Shown: one piece after another, positions 9,501 to 17,157 of the stretch | Position numbering within the stretch: the first letter of the stretch is position 1 | Layout of the letters: every line of letters begins with the position of its first letter | Virus record (IMG/VR): IMGVR_UViG_3300040751_002363 | Coordinates: 1 to 20,578 of that record | DNA: 20,578 bases | DNA from: a virus | Direction: 5' to 3' (one strand) | The notes under the pieces: model-generated | Database searches by the model: none | The model's input: only the letters and a program-made list of their open reading frames with translations | Told to the model about the DNA's origin: nothing | Made by a program: the position numbers and the translations under genes

Positions 9501-12500
9501 AATATGATATGCTGTTGGACACAAACTACAATGCGGTAACTGCTGGCAATGCATACTATATGAATACTGCCAGAAAAGTTATTGGTGAACAAAGAAATGA
9601 AACGGTTTCTGCTTATCAAAGATTAAGAACTCAAACCGCGGATCTACTATCGGCCAACTCATCTGCTGGTGAAGTTGGTGCCTCGGATTCAATCAATGAG
9701 ATTGTTGACATTTTAAATAATGCTGGACGTAAATATACTCCAGTAGATGCAACTTATAATCCAGTCACTGGTTCCATGACAGTAACAATTGGTTTCCATG
9801 ACTTGACTGTAGGAACAAGAATAGTTATTGATCCAGGTAGCATGATCTTTACATGTGAGGATGATGATTTTGTAACAGAACTTGCACATCCAAGACCTAC
9901 TGATAAAGTTGCTTACCAACGACCATTGCCTATTACAGCAGTAACTGTGACTGGGTTTACAGTGTTCGTAGGTACTTCTACTAACTTTAGACATAAGTTT
10001 GAAAGATCAACCAAAAAATGTATCTCGGTTGTAGGTTCGGAAATTACTTATAGCAATGATGCTTCAATCCCAGCTGTAAATAGAAATGCCAGAAAACAAC
10101 TTCAGGCTAACAGAACCTATATACAGGATTATATGTTAAACTGGATTGATGATAACTATTTCCTATACGATAGTGATAAGTGTCGCCGTGACACAATTGA
10201 ATATATCTTACCTGCTGTAGAGCGTGATATGCTCCTCGGCACAAACTTCAACTCAATTCAATCTGGTGTTGCTTATTATACAGCAACTGCTAGTGAAGTT
10301 GTCGGAAGCCAATTAACACAGACTGCCGGAGCAATTAGACATCTTAAAGATCAAGTTGCAAATACGGTTTTAACTGACGCAGAATCTATTCAAAGAGTAA
10401 ATAATGCATTTAATGAAGTTGTCAGCATTATGGAAAATGCCGGCAGAGTATATACACCACTAGGTGCCGTATACGACCCAACAACTGGAGTCATGGAAGT
10501 TACTATTGGTACACATGATCTTCAGGTTGGTCAACAAATATTGATTGCCGATGAAAGCATGACATGGGAATGTGGCTCACCTGCGGTGCAAATTACACAT
10601 CCAAGACCGTCAGATCCAGCGTATAGAACACCACAAACAATTGTTGAGGTTACCAACACAACTATTACAATGAACGTTGGTGACGCGGGTGGATACACTG
10701 GTGCGCACACTCTGGTGAGTGCCGATGCTGATTCATTTAAATTGGCAACATATACAGGTTCCTATACTCCTATAACATCAACATATGATCCTGTAAATGG
10801 TGAAATGGTTGTTACAATTGGCCAACACAACCTTAAGCAAGGTGACTGGATTCAATTTAAACCTGGCAGCATTACATTCTCATGTCTTGATGCCAACTCA
10901 AACCCAGTAACAATTACACACCCAAGACCTACTGAGGGCCCATATCAGACTCCAGTAAGAATTCATGATGTGGATGGCTCAACAATTAAAGTATATGTTG
11001 GAAATGCTAATGGTTACACTGGTACTCACACATTTGTAAGTGCTGAAACAGGTGCTGTTAATGTTGATGCAATTTACTGGAGTGATCCTGCTAAGGTAAT
11101 TGAAACTCATACACCAACCAATGGTACATATGATCCAGTCACTGGTGTCACAACTCTTGAAATCGGAACACATGCTATTGAAACCGGTGATTTTGTTGAA
11201 ATTGCACCTTATGGCCTTACTTGGTCTTGTGGATCGCCAACAGAATATATTTCAAATCCACGGATAGGTGAGCCAAACTATGGTGTGCCTATTGAAATTA
11301 CCTCGACTACAGCTACTGGAATTACATTTAACTCTGGTGCCGCTGGTTACTCAGGTGCACATACATTTGAAAGTGCTTCTGCTGGTAGTGTTATACACAC
11401 CCAAGCGACAAAAGGCGGTGTACTTACAGGAAGACAATTGTTGGCAAATAAACAGCTCATCAAAGATGAAGTTGTTGGGTATTTAAACAATAATTATTTC
11501 ACATATGACGGCGCAAAATGCTCACGTGATACGGCGCTTATTCTTGATGCAGTCAAAAGAGATGTACTGACAGGGTCTAATTTCAGCTCAGTGTTTGCTG
11601 GACTGGCTTACCGTGCTGGAACATCAAGCGGTGATCTTGTAATAACTGACCAACTTACAGAAACAGTTGGTGCTATTACCTGGTTAAAAGGTGAAATTGG
11701 TGCCAATCTTACTGGTACTGCACTCACAAGATCAAATACTGCATTTGATGAAATCATTGACATTATGAATGCTGGTCAAGGTAATGCCGACGCAATTACA
11801 TTTGGAACACCTACCGTAAGTACTGGTCACACAAATGCTAGAATTGCATTGCAAACCAATAAGGCATTCCTTCAAGCAGAGGCAACAGCCTGGCTTGCGG
11901 CCAATTACCCTGCCTTCTCATATGATGTTGCCAAATGTGAAAGAGATGTAGGATATCTTGTTGACTCAATTTCATTCGACATTCAACACGGTTCAAATAC
12001 TGCGGCTGTAAATAATGCAAGACTTTACTTTGACAATGCAGTAAGTGTATTACCGGAAGCACAAAAGATAATTACAGCTGAAGTGTTTGAAAGAATTGCT
12101 GCACTTGCTGGAAGAATTGTCAGAGGTCAACCAGTTGTAAAAACAAATACCAACCCAGAGAATGCTGATGTGACTGTTCCAGGAGGATTTACTCCAACTG
12201 GCGGAACATATGATCCAGTTACTGGAATTATGGAAGTCACCATTGGTGCTCATAACTTTGTGGCTGGTGATAGAGTTACCTTTGGTTTGGAAAGTATTAC
12301 TTGGGAATGTGGTTCACCTGCTCAACAGATTTCGCATCCAAGAGCAACCGATCCAATTTATGACCAGGCAGTTCCAATTAGATCTGTTACCTCAACATCT
12401 ATCACACTTGATGTCGGTGATGCAAATGGTTACACTGGTGCTCATACATTTATCTCGGCAACTACTGATGCAATTAAGGATTCTGCTCTGAGTATTTCTC

Positions 12501-15500
12501 AACGGACACAGGATCTATTTGCCATTGTATCTGACATGATCCGTGGTGATGAATTTGCAGATCTTCCTGCATATGAGGAACCAACTGTTACTGCTGCTGT
12601 TGCTGAACAGGAAGCATATGAATATATTAATGGTGTTAGAGAAAAATATGGGTTTGAAATTCTGAACTTTATTTCAGAAACATATAACGGACTATCATAT
12701 AATCAAGAAAAATGCTCACGTGATGTGGGTTATATTGTTGATGCCATTGCTCAAGATATGGAATACGGTGGTAATGAAGCTACAATTACTGCAGTTAAAG
12801 AATACTTTGAGGCAGCACTTGAACTGAGTGAAGCTTATCCAGAAAAGCAGACAAGACCTGCTTCTACATTGGATACAAACAGTAACGAAACAAATTATAT
12901 TGATTATATCAAGTCTATCAATACACTGCCTAAGGATCAACGTGAGCCTACAAAACAAGCTTACCTCCATATGGCAGATGTTATTTCTGATATTGCTCAA
13001 GAAATTGCTGTCACCCCATCATATACTCAATACACTCCAACAGGCGCCACTTATGATCCTGCAACAGGTGTATTTACTGCAACCATCGGATCACACTCAC
13101 TTAGAGTTGGTGAAACGGTTTATCTTAAGGACGAAGGCTTTACATTCGAATGTGATGCAGGAAGTGGCCCACAGCAATCAACTGCACCTCAAGCTCACCA
13201 TCCTTTCTGGAGAAAAGCGGTTACAATTACTGGTGTAACAGGAACCTCCATTACAATGAATGTAGGGACTGGTGGTACAGGGCAATATGCACACACATTT
13301 ATCTCTGCTGTTGCTAATGCAATCAGTGAAGGTCCATATCAAAATGTAGATGGAATTGCCGCTGATGCAACAACCGCACAGGCAGCCAAGGATTTGGTAC
13401 TCATTATTGCTAATGCAATTGATGAATATAAAGAACCTTCCGATCTTCCTGCAATCTCTGGTGCTCCAACATATGAGCCGAAGAGAACATTTGCTAGAAA
13501 CATTATTCAGAGAAATAAACCTTTCCTACAAGAAGAAATAGTTTCATATATCAACGATGTATTCTTTACCTTCGAGGAAGGCAAATGTGCCAGAGATGCT
13601 GGTTACATTGTAGATGCTATTGCTAGAGATATTCTTACTGGTAGTAATTATAATTCTGTTTATGCAGGTCGGGCATATCGTATTGGTACTTTAGGTGCTG
13701 ATAAGGTTATTGACGATCAATTATCAGAAACAATCGAAGGCTTTAAGTTTGTTCAAAGAAAGATTGAGGACGGGATTACTGGTAACGCACTAGATAGATC
13801 AAAAGCTTCATTCACTGCTCTATTTGATGTCCTTACTGACGGTGTTGATGCTGCTCCTGCATATGTCTTTGGATCTGCAAACGCAAGTACATCGAACCTT
13901 AATGCTGCTCAAGGCTTAATTGCAAACAGAACATTCATGCAGGCTGAGGTACTTGCCTGGCTTGGAATTAACTTTGCAGGATTGACATATGACCAAAATA
14001 AATGTTACCGTGATGTAGGTTATATGGTGGATGCTGTAACATATGATATCAGACATAATACCAATACAGGTATCCGTGATGTTGCTAGACTGTATTTTGA
14101 AAATGCAGTAAGTGTTCTTCCAGATGATCAAAAAGCTCCAACTGCGGCTGCCTTTGTACGGCTTGCTGAAGTGGCAGAACAATTGGTACTTAAACAACCA
14201 GTAACCAAAAGTGCAGGTAATGCTGAAACTCAAGATACAGTTTCATTCGGTGCAACCACTGCGGCCGTTGGTGATAATGTACAGGCTCTGTTTGAAATTG
14301 TTTCGGATGTGATTACAGCGGATAGCTTGAGAGAATTACCAGCGGTAACAAATATTGATGCTGCAGGTGTAAATGCTACAGGCTACGATTTGGAATTCCA
14401 AAATGCATATAACACAATCAATAATGATCTTAAGTCTAAAATTCAAGCTGACATTGTTCCATTCCTAAATGAAAAATATAACTTCCTAGAGTATGATGAA
14501 GATAAATGTCGGAGAGACACTGGTTACATTGTTGATGCTATCTCACACGATATTCAATATGGTGGTAATGCGGCAATTCATGGCTGTGCTGAAATTTACT
14601 TTAAAAATGCAGTTAATGTTTTGGATAGAGATCAAAGAGAACCTACAAGAAGAGCATTTGCTCATCTCGGTGAGGTAATTGAAAAACTGATTAAACGTGA
14701 AACAGTTACTCCATCTGGTAAAAATACATTGGTTCCTGATCTTATGGGTCTGCCTGGTGCAAACCCTGCAAAACCTGAGATTGCAACCGAAGCTAGAGAT
14801 TTGGCTTGGATTATTTCCTCAATCGCTGATGATGAAGATCCATCTAATATCCCACAAAGAATTGATCCTATTATTACTTGGGTTGATGATCACTTTGTTG
14901 CTTCAAAAGATCTTATTGAGGACAATACAGTCACTCTTGTAGAAAATATGATTTCATATATCTCAACTGAATACAATGGCTTGAGTTTCCCAAGAGATAA
15001 ATGTCGCAGAGATATGGGTTATCTTGTTGATGCGGTTTCACATGATATTAACTATCAGACAAACCATGCTTCAAGAATATCTGCTCAAATTTACTTTGAA
15101 AACGGAATTAGTGTTTTACCTGTTGATACAAGAATACAAACAGCAGATGTTTATCTTGAAATGGGTAATCTTATGTCTGATATTGTTCTTGAGGCTAATA
15201 CTGGCGCAGGCCAAGACTTTACTTATGAACCATCAGATGGTGCTACTGCACTTGAAGTTAAAAATCTTATCGGAATAGTTGAGGACGTAATTAGAGCAGA
15301 CAGTACTGCGGTAATTCCTGAACTTGTTGAACCTGATCTTTCATGGGTCGAGGCAAGTAAAATATGGGCAGCAGACGCTATTGACAATAATAAAGATATG
15401 TTGGCTGATGATGTTCAAGAATGGCTCAGAGAAGAGTTTACGGTTCTTGATTATAATAAAGCTAAGTGTCGCAGAGATGTTCAACAGTACATCATCCCTG

Positions 15501-16735
15501 CATTCAGCTTTGACCTTAACTATGGCGGTAATGCAGCTACAAGATGGAATGCAGATTTCTACTACTGGAATAACATTTTAAGACTTCCTGAGAATCAAAG
15601 AATTCCAACTGCAAAAGCATATCGTCAGCTTGGTGAAATTTGTGAAGCCATTGTTTTAGGTAAAGACCCAGAAGCGGTGGTGGTTGAAGAAGTTGCAAGT
15701 TCAGTCGAAGGAACTAAGGTCAAATATCTTGCTAATATCTTGTATGAAACACTCCTAAATAATGATACTAAGAGATTACCGGCACTTGATTTACCTGATT
15801 TTGATTATGCAGCCGATGGTGTTCATAAGTTCTCAAGAGACATTTTGGTTGCAAAGAGAAGAGTATTGCAGTCAGAGATTGTAAGATTTGTAAATTCAGA
15901 ATATAATTTCATAGATATAAATCTAACAAGACGTGATTCTCTAAACTTGTTATATACTATTGCTAATGATTTCAGATTCATTAATACAGCAATTACTAGT
16001 GCACCAGGCTATGGTGGAATTGAAGGTAAAGGTTCGTCTAAAGCTACAAGAACATTTGTTGCTTCATTCTTTAATTATGACGGTACTCATGTATTCCCTG
16101 TATTTAATCCAACAACGAGAGGATTGAACTTTAAGGGCACCACTACTGATATAAATAATGTTGATACTAATGAAACTAAGAGGAATGATGCTTACATAGT
16201 ACCAACAGATAACAACACAAACAGATATTCAGGAACAGTATATTATTGGAACGGAACAATCTGGGTTAATGATGGTGCTAACAATGATCAACTCTTATAT
16301 GCATTTTATAAATCATGGGAAAAAATGAGAGATTATATTACAACTAATTTGAATGGGGGAGCGGACGAAAACACAATGATTAATGGCCTGTTTAATGATA
16401 TTATACTTGGAAATGTTTTAAGACCTAACACATTGCAATTCGGTTCGTTGGTTGAATCTATTGCCCACCAGTTTAACGGTGCATCCGCTGGTGTAAATAG
16501 AACGGCATTGCCTCTAAACTTTAGAAACATTGGTCTTCCGATTTCGGCCTTGGCTTCTGTTCTCTCTGAAGATGGTGGTAGAGTTCGTTGGTCAGGTGCT
16601 GACGAATTGAACAACCAATACTTCGCTAGAGGATTGAGGATTAATGGTAGAACAGGGCGAATTGAAGGTAGGCCGTTTACATCATCAGTAAGAAAACTCG
16701 CAAGAAGAGCATCCAACAGTAGGGCGATCGTATAA
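6587..16735 (+). CDS. Giant modular virion protein: beta-helix, K-C-x-R-D helical modules and beta cassettes
   Basis: This 3382-residue protein starts with a short adaptor-like head (residues 1-48). Residues about 50-375 are Asn/Ser/Asp-rich pentapeptide-like repeats, probably a right-handed beta-helix. Residues about 400-785 look like a second, pectin-lyase-type helix (VGPGTHYTKG, SGCYAQGFSFFNW, GVGRGGG-like turn, NGIGSLSIFVRVAFYALNGG). From residue 820 to 2961 eleven helical modules carry K-C-x-R-D, and a twelfth (Thr3114) has lost the Cys. Six beta cassettes of about 100 residues interrupt them. The C-terminus has ALPLNFRNIGLPI and GGRVRWSGADELNNQYFARG, a tail I know from large structural proteins of marine T4-like phages. 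It ends in a basic stretch (RKLARRASNSRAIV). The stop overlaps the next start (TAATG). It is probably a long tail or baseplate-attached fibre. No enzyme active site was recognised. Confidence 0.85.
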   Translation: MSKISELGPITGANTRTEDLFVIVNLVQGDDGTKNITRRELVEAIQYEQFSRIRITGGTIANVVMSNSTLNNVTINTSDFIAGDIDRSVIARSDFNDGDIARSTFDDGQLTDSTGANLQITDSVFDAGELTNSSGNNLDITASVLDQSNVTSSYITDSVFDAGDVINSNANNILITSSDFSNGTGNNDVFTNSRIDDSFFNNPTIEGGVANGTILTNVQIDGLTLEDVIISNSEIVDTNFANGAITNAQIGESTFTAGTITNSNANNIVITSSEFNDGTGNNVTLTNSTIDNSLIQNSVIANTDFQGGLNDVTINDAVITSSSASNTGITESTFQGRIEDSTIANSVIEDLDLDNVVIRNSKILDSEIKDFDMELTKQWEPNMDEDSYFAIKNVKTDETEKISYRQFFDEIARKTEKALKVHVAIDGDDDAPGTILQPVGTLERAAELALEKAGGSFNRNGLNDAVHISVGPGTHYTKGNIKLPDDCSITSTSGQYATVIQALPGYESENCFLLGSGCYAQGFSFFNWKVDNFDYPEGGFAYAYRPGAKILRSPYVRDSSQLSNFNRLDVEPPLQPFNSKGTVADLGQEVILEVGHSGEFNEGDEVTFSNGAYGFLSWDDSLDTAKGIDPDLATNNKIFVRNLKGTVEVGDYVYAQSGGTGQVNALGIDDFPNPLVGRGGGVILADRRQLDTDSLYTYFLAFGATPRTQNGIGYVARDGAGVNGIGSLSIFVRVAFYALNGGQMTLNNSGTQFGDISMRAKGSTTIFAPQDTTANLVGNTDFADSIENRATDIIEDMVDYLTANTANGGLGLQEYDSDKCKRDTGIIIDSVGYDVALNTNYWGRLNGLTYRSPISQRVYGEQLNETAGSIRHLKDEVDYLFRNSDVSVLERANTSFNATLDILENGEDYAAPLVFEDTGVVSRTAARKLLMNNTDHITEKFIDWIEDNDQFYAYDSNKCRRDIQDYILPAAKYDMLLDTNYNAVTAGNAYYMNTARKVIGEQRNETVSAYQRLRTQTADLLSANSSAGEVGASDSINEIVDILNNAGRKYTPVDATYNPVTGSMTVTIGFHDLTVGTRIVIDPGSMIFTCEDDDFVTELAHPRPTDKVAYQRPLPITAVTVTGFTVFVGTSTNFRHKFERSTKKCISVVGSEITYSNDASIPAVNRNARKQLQANRTYIQDYMLNWIDDNYFLYDSDKCRRDTIEYILPAVERDMLLGTNFNSIQSGVAYYTATASEVVGSQLTQTAGAIRHLKDQVANTVLTDAESIQRVNNAFNEVVSIMENAGRVYTPLGAVYDPTTGVMEVTIGTHDLQVGQQILIADESMTWECGSPAVQITHPRPSDPAYRTPQTIVEVTNTTITMNVGDAGGYTGAHTLVSADADSFKLATYTGSYTPITSTYDPVNGEMVVTIGQHNLKQGDWIQFKPGSITFSCLDANSNPVTITHPRPTEGPYQTPVRIHDVDGSTIKVYVGNANGYTGTHTFVSAETGAVNVDAIYWSDPAKVIETHTPTNGTYDPVTGVTTLEIGTHAIETGDFVEIAPYGLTWSCGSPTEYISNPRIGEPNYGVPIEITSTTATGITFNSGAAGYSGAHTFESASAGSVIHTQATKGGVLTGRQLLANKQLIKDEVVGYLNNNYFTYDGAKCSRDTALILDAVKRDVLTGSNFSSVFAGLAYRAGTSSGDLVITDQLTETVGAITWLKGEIGANLTGTALTRSNTAFDEIIDIMNAGQGNADAITFGTPTVSTGHTNARIALQTNKAFLQAEATAWLAANYPAFSYDVAKCERDVGYLVDSISFDIQHGSNTAAVNNARLYFDNAVSVLPEAQKIITAEVFERIAALAGRIVRGQPVVKTNTNPENADVTVPGGFTPTGGTYDPVTGIMEVTIGAHNFVAGDRVTFGLESITWECGSPAQQISHPRATDPIYDQAVPIRSVTSTSITLDVGDANGYTGAHTFISATTDAIKDSALSISQRTQDLFAIVSDMIRGDEFADLPAYEEPTVTAAVAEQEAYEYINGVREKYGFEILNFISETYNGLSYNQEKCSRDVGYIVDAIAQDMEYGGNEATITAVKEYFEAALELSEAYPEKQTRPASTLDTNSNETNYIDYIKSINTLPKDQREPTKQAYLHMADVISDIAQEIAVTPSYTQYTPTGATYDPATGVFTATIGSHSLRVGETVYLKDEGFTFECDAGSGPQQSTAPQAHHPFWRKAVTITGVTGTSITMNVGTGGTGQYAHTFISAVANAISEGPYQNVDGIAADATTAQAAKDLVLIIANAIDEYKEPSDLPAISGAPTYEPKRTFARNIIQRNKPFLQEEIVSYINDVFFTFEEGKCARDAGYIVDAIARDILTGSNYNSVYAGRAYRIGTLGADKVIDDQLSETIEGFKFVQRKIEDGITGNALDRSKASFTALFDVLTDGVDAAPAYVFGSANASTSNLNAAQGLIANRTFMQAEVLAWLGINFAGLTYDQNKCYRDVGYMVDAVTYDIRHNTNTGIRDVARLYFENAVSVLPDDQKAPTAAAFVRLAEVAEQLVLKQPVTKSAGNAETQDTVSFGATTAAVGDNVQALFEIVSDVITADSLRELPAVTNIDAAGVNATGYDLEFQNAYNTINNDLKSKIQADIVPFLNEKYNFLEYDEDKCRRDTGYIVDAISHDIQYGGNAAIHGCAEIYFKNAVNVLDRDQREPTRRAFAHLGEVIEKLIKRETVTPSGKNTLVPDLMGLPGANPAKPEIATEARDLAWIISSIADDEDPSNIPQRIDPIITWVDDHFVASKDLIEDNTVTLVENMISYISTEYNGLSFPRDKCRRDMGYLVDAVSHDINYQTNHASRISAQIYFENGISVLPVDTRIQTADVYLEMGNLMSDIVLEANTGAGQDFTYEPSDGATALEVKNLIGIVEDVIRADSTAVIPELVEPDLSWVEASKIWAADAIDNNKDMLADDVQEWLREEFTVLDYNKAKCRRDVQQYIIPAFSFDLNYGGNAATRWNADFYYWNNILRLPENQRIPTAKAYRQLGEICEAIVLGKDPEAVVVEEVASSVEGTKVKYLANILYETLLNNDTKRLPALDLPDFDYAADGVHKFSRDILVAKRRVLQSEIVRFVNSEYNFIDINLTRRDSLNLLYTIANDFRFINTAITSAPGYGGIEGKGSSKATRTFVASFFNYDGTHVFPVFNPTTRGLNFKGTTTDINNVDTNETKRNDAYIVPTDNNTNRYSGTVYYWNGTIWVNDGANNDQLLYAFYKSWEKMRDYITTNLNGGADENTMINGLFNDIILGNVLRPNTLQFGSLVESIAHQFNGASAGVNRTALPLNFRNIGLPISALASVLSEDGGRVRWSGADELNNQYFARGLRINGRTGRIEGRPFTSSVRKLARRASNSRAIV
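6947..6972 (+). repeat. 26-base exact direct repeat, copy 1
   Basis: The stretch coding for (I)TDSVFDAG(D/E) is identical over 26 bases with copy 2 at 7052-7077. The offset of 105 bases keeps frame (35 codons). It suggests recent duplication or gene conversion inside the beta-helix region. Confidence 0.85.
7052..7077 (+). repeat. 26-base exact direct repeat, copy 2
   Basis: Second copy of the 26-base repeat at 6947-6972, in the same reading frame. Confidence 0.85.
9734..10033 (+). repeat. Beta cassette 1 (residues 1050-1149 of the giant protein)
   Basis: It starts with YTPVDATYNPVTGSMTVTIG and contains a Cys (I-F-T-C-E) and the motif HPRPTD. It is the most diverged copy: the closing G-Y-T-G-A-H-T-F motif of the others is replaced by NFRHKFERSTKKC. 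It follows the helix end ILNNAGRK. Confidence 0.7.
10451..10762 (+). repeat. Beta cassette 2 (residues 1289-1392)
   Basis: A canonical copy: YDPTTGVMEVTIGTHDLQVG, then W-E-C-G-S-P, HPRPSDPAY and GGYTGAHTLVSA. It follows the helix end IMENAGRV. The three cassettes 2, 3 and 4 lie in direct tandem. Confidence 0.75.
10763..11107 (+). repeat. Beta cassette 3 (residues 1393-1507)
   Basis: It has YDPVNGEMVVTIGQHNLKQG, F-S-C-L, HPRPTEGPY and NGYTGTHTFVSA. A short extra linker (AVNVDAIYWSDPAKVIE) at the end makes it longer than its neighbours. Confidence 0.75.
11108..11404 (+). repeat. Beta cassette 4 (residues 1508-1606)
   Basis: It has YDPVTGVTTLEIGTHAIETG, W-S-C-G-S-P and AGYSGAHTFESA. The usual HPRPTD is changed to NPRIGE, losing the His. 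Confidence 0.75.
11417..12178 (+). repeat. Two-module unit, copy 1 (K-C-x-R-D modules 4 and 5)
   Basis: A type A module followed by a type B module, with Cys1645 and Cys1784. It aligns with 13484-14245 at a constant offset of 689 residues (2067 bases), judged by eye from the translations. Shared landmarks are GSN(F/Y)(S/N)SV, R-L-Y-F-(D/E)-N-A-V-S-V-L-P and QPV(V/T)K. Confidence 0.7.
12188..12481 (+). repeat. Beta cassette 5 (residues 1868-1965)
   Basis: It has YDPVTGIMEVTIGAHNFVAG, W-E-C-G-S-P, HPRATDPIY and NGYTGAHTFISA. It is very close to cassette 2, although a K-C-x-R-D module pair separates them. Confidence 0.75.
13031..13330 (+). repeat. Beta cassette 6 (residues 2149-2248)
   Basis: It has YDPATGVFTATIGSHSLRVG, F-E-C-D and a closing G-Q-Y-A-H-T-F-I-S-A. 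The central motif has drifted to HHPFWRKA, with a longer Gln/Ser/Pro loop before it. Confidence 0.7.
13484..14245 (+). repeat. Two-module unit, copy 2 (K-C-x-R-D modules 7 and 8)
   Basis: Second copy, with Cys2334 and Cys2473, again 139 residues apart. The protein similarity is clear but the DNA has drifted, so the duplication is not recent. Confidence 0.7.
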
Positions 16736-17157
16736 TGACTATTACAACTATTACAACAACACAGGCACCGGACGCCAAACCGGTATATGTGAACAAAACG
16801 TTGACCACAAACTGGCAAATACTTATCGATGTTCCTAACTACGAGGTTCCAGAACTTGTGTTTGGTGGATCTACGACTGTCGAGCCTGGAGTTGGTGAAG
16901 TTATCTCACCACTCATTCTCTGCAACACAACTGCAAATACTGCATATGTTGATCTTAAGGCATATAGATATGTCGAAAACGATTCATGGTACATTTTAAG
17001 AAATTTACCAGTTCCTTCATATGATACAATTCCTATTCCTATCAACGGACAATTCTTTAAATCCGGTGATACATTGGAGATAAAAGCAGATAAAAACCTA
17101 CACGTAGATTGTACTCTATCATTCACCCTTGGCCAATCGGAAGAGGATGATGTCTGA
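16735..17157 (+). CDS. Small beta-rich virion protein of unknown function
   Basis: This 140-residue protein opens with a Thr/Ile-rich stretch (MTITTITTTQAPDAKPVYVN) and then reads as alternating beta strands with Gly/Pro turns. Two Cys are present (L-I-L-C-N near residue 62 and V-D-C-T near residue 127), and the end is acidic (QSEEDDV). The middle (YVENDSWYILRNLPVPSY) and the end (G-D-T-L-E-I-K-A-D-K-N-L-H-V) resemble small beta-sandwich proteins found beside fibre genes in marine T4-like phages. A minor virion or fibre-tip role is inferred. The start shares one base with the stop of the giant gene, and its stop shares one base with the start of the collagen-like gene. A weak AGGG at 16721-16724 serves as its ribosome binding site. 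Confidence 0.75.
   Translation: MTITTITTTQAPDAKPVYVNKTLTTNWQILIDVPNYEVPELVFGGSTTVEPGVGEVISPLILCNTTANTAYVDLKAYRYVENDSWYILRNLPVPSYDTIPIPINGQFFKSGDTLEIKADKNLHVDCTLSFTLGQSEEDDV
17142..17147 (+). promoter_or_regulatory. Ribosome binding site for the collagen-like fibre
   Basis: AGAGGA lies nine bases before the ATG at 17157, inside the end of the 140-residue gene. ATG triplets at 17147 and 17150 are in another frame, so 17157 is the supported start. Confidence 0.55.

Larger units (their letters stand above)
9041..15937 (+). repeat. Array of K-C-x-R-D helical modules (11 intact, 1 degenerate)
   Basis: The Cys codons start at 9044, 9461, 10181, 11519, 11936, 12713, 13586, 14003, 14507, 15002 and 15467 (residues 820, 959, 1199, 1645, 1784, 2043, 2334, 2473, 2641, 2806, 2961). 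The twelfth copy has L-T-R-R-D, with Thr3114 in place of Cys. Each is preceded by an aromatic-Asp motif (Y-D-x-x or similar) and followed by a helix such as GYIVDAIAxD. Two subtypes appear. Type A (copies 1, 2, 3, 4, 7) continues with T/S-N-x-N or similar, G-x-A-Y or close variants, and often Q-L-x-E-T. Type B (copies 5, 6, 8, 9, 10, 11) carries Y-F or Y-Y and mostly V-L-P-x-x-Q-x-x-P-T. The structure and role are unknown to me. Confidence 0.8.

Noticed and set aside
12828-13238. 136-codon open frame on the plus strand in another frame
   Set aside because: It overlaps the giant gene completely, crosses a beta cassette, and has a Leu/Gln/His-rich composition with no domain.
16333-16818. 161-codon open frame on the minus strand
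   Set aside because: It lies opposite the well-supported C-terminus of the giant protein and the start of the next gene. Its text resembles no family and reflects codon bias of the sense strand.
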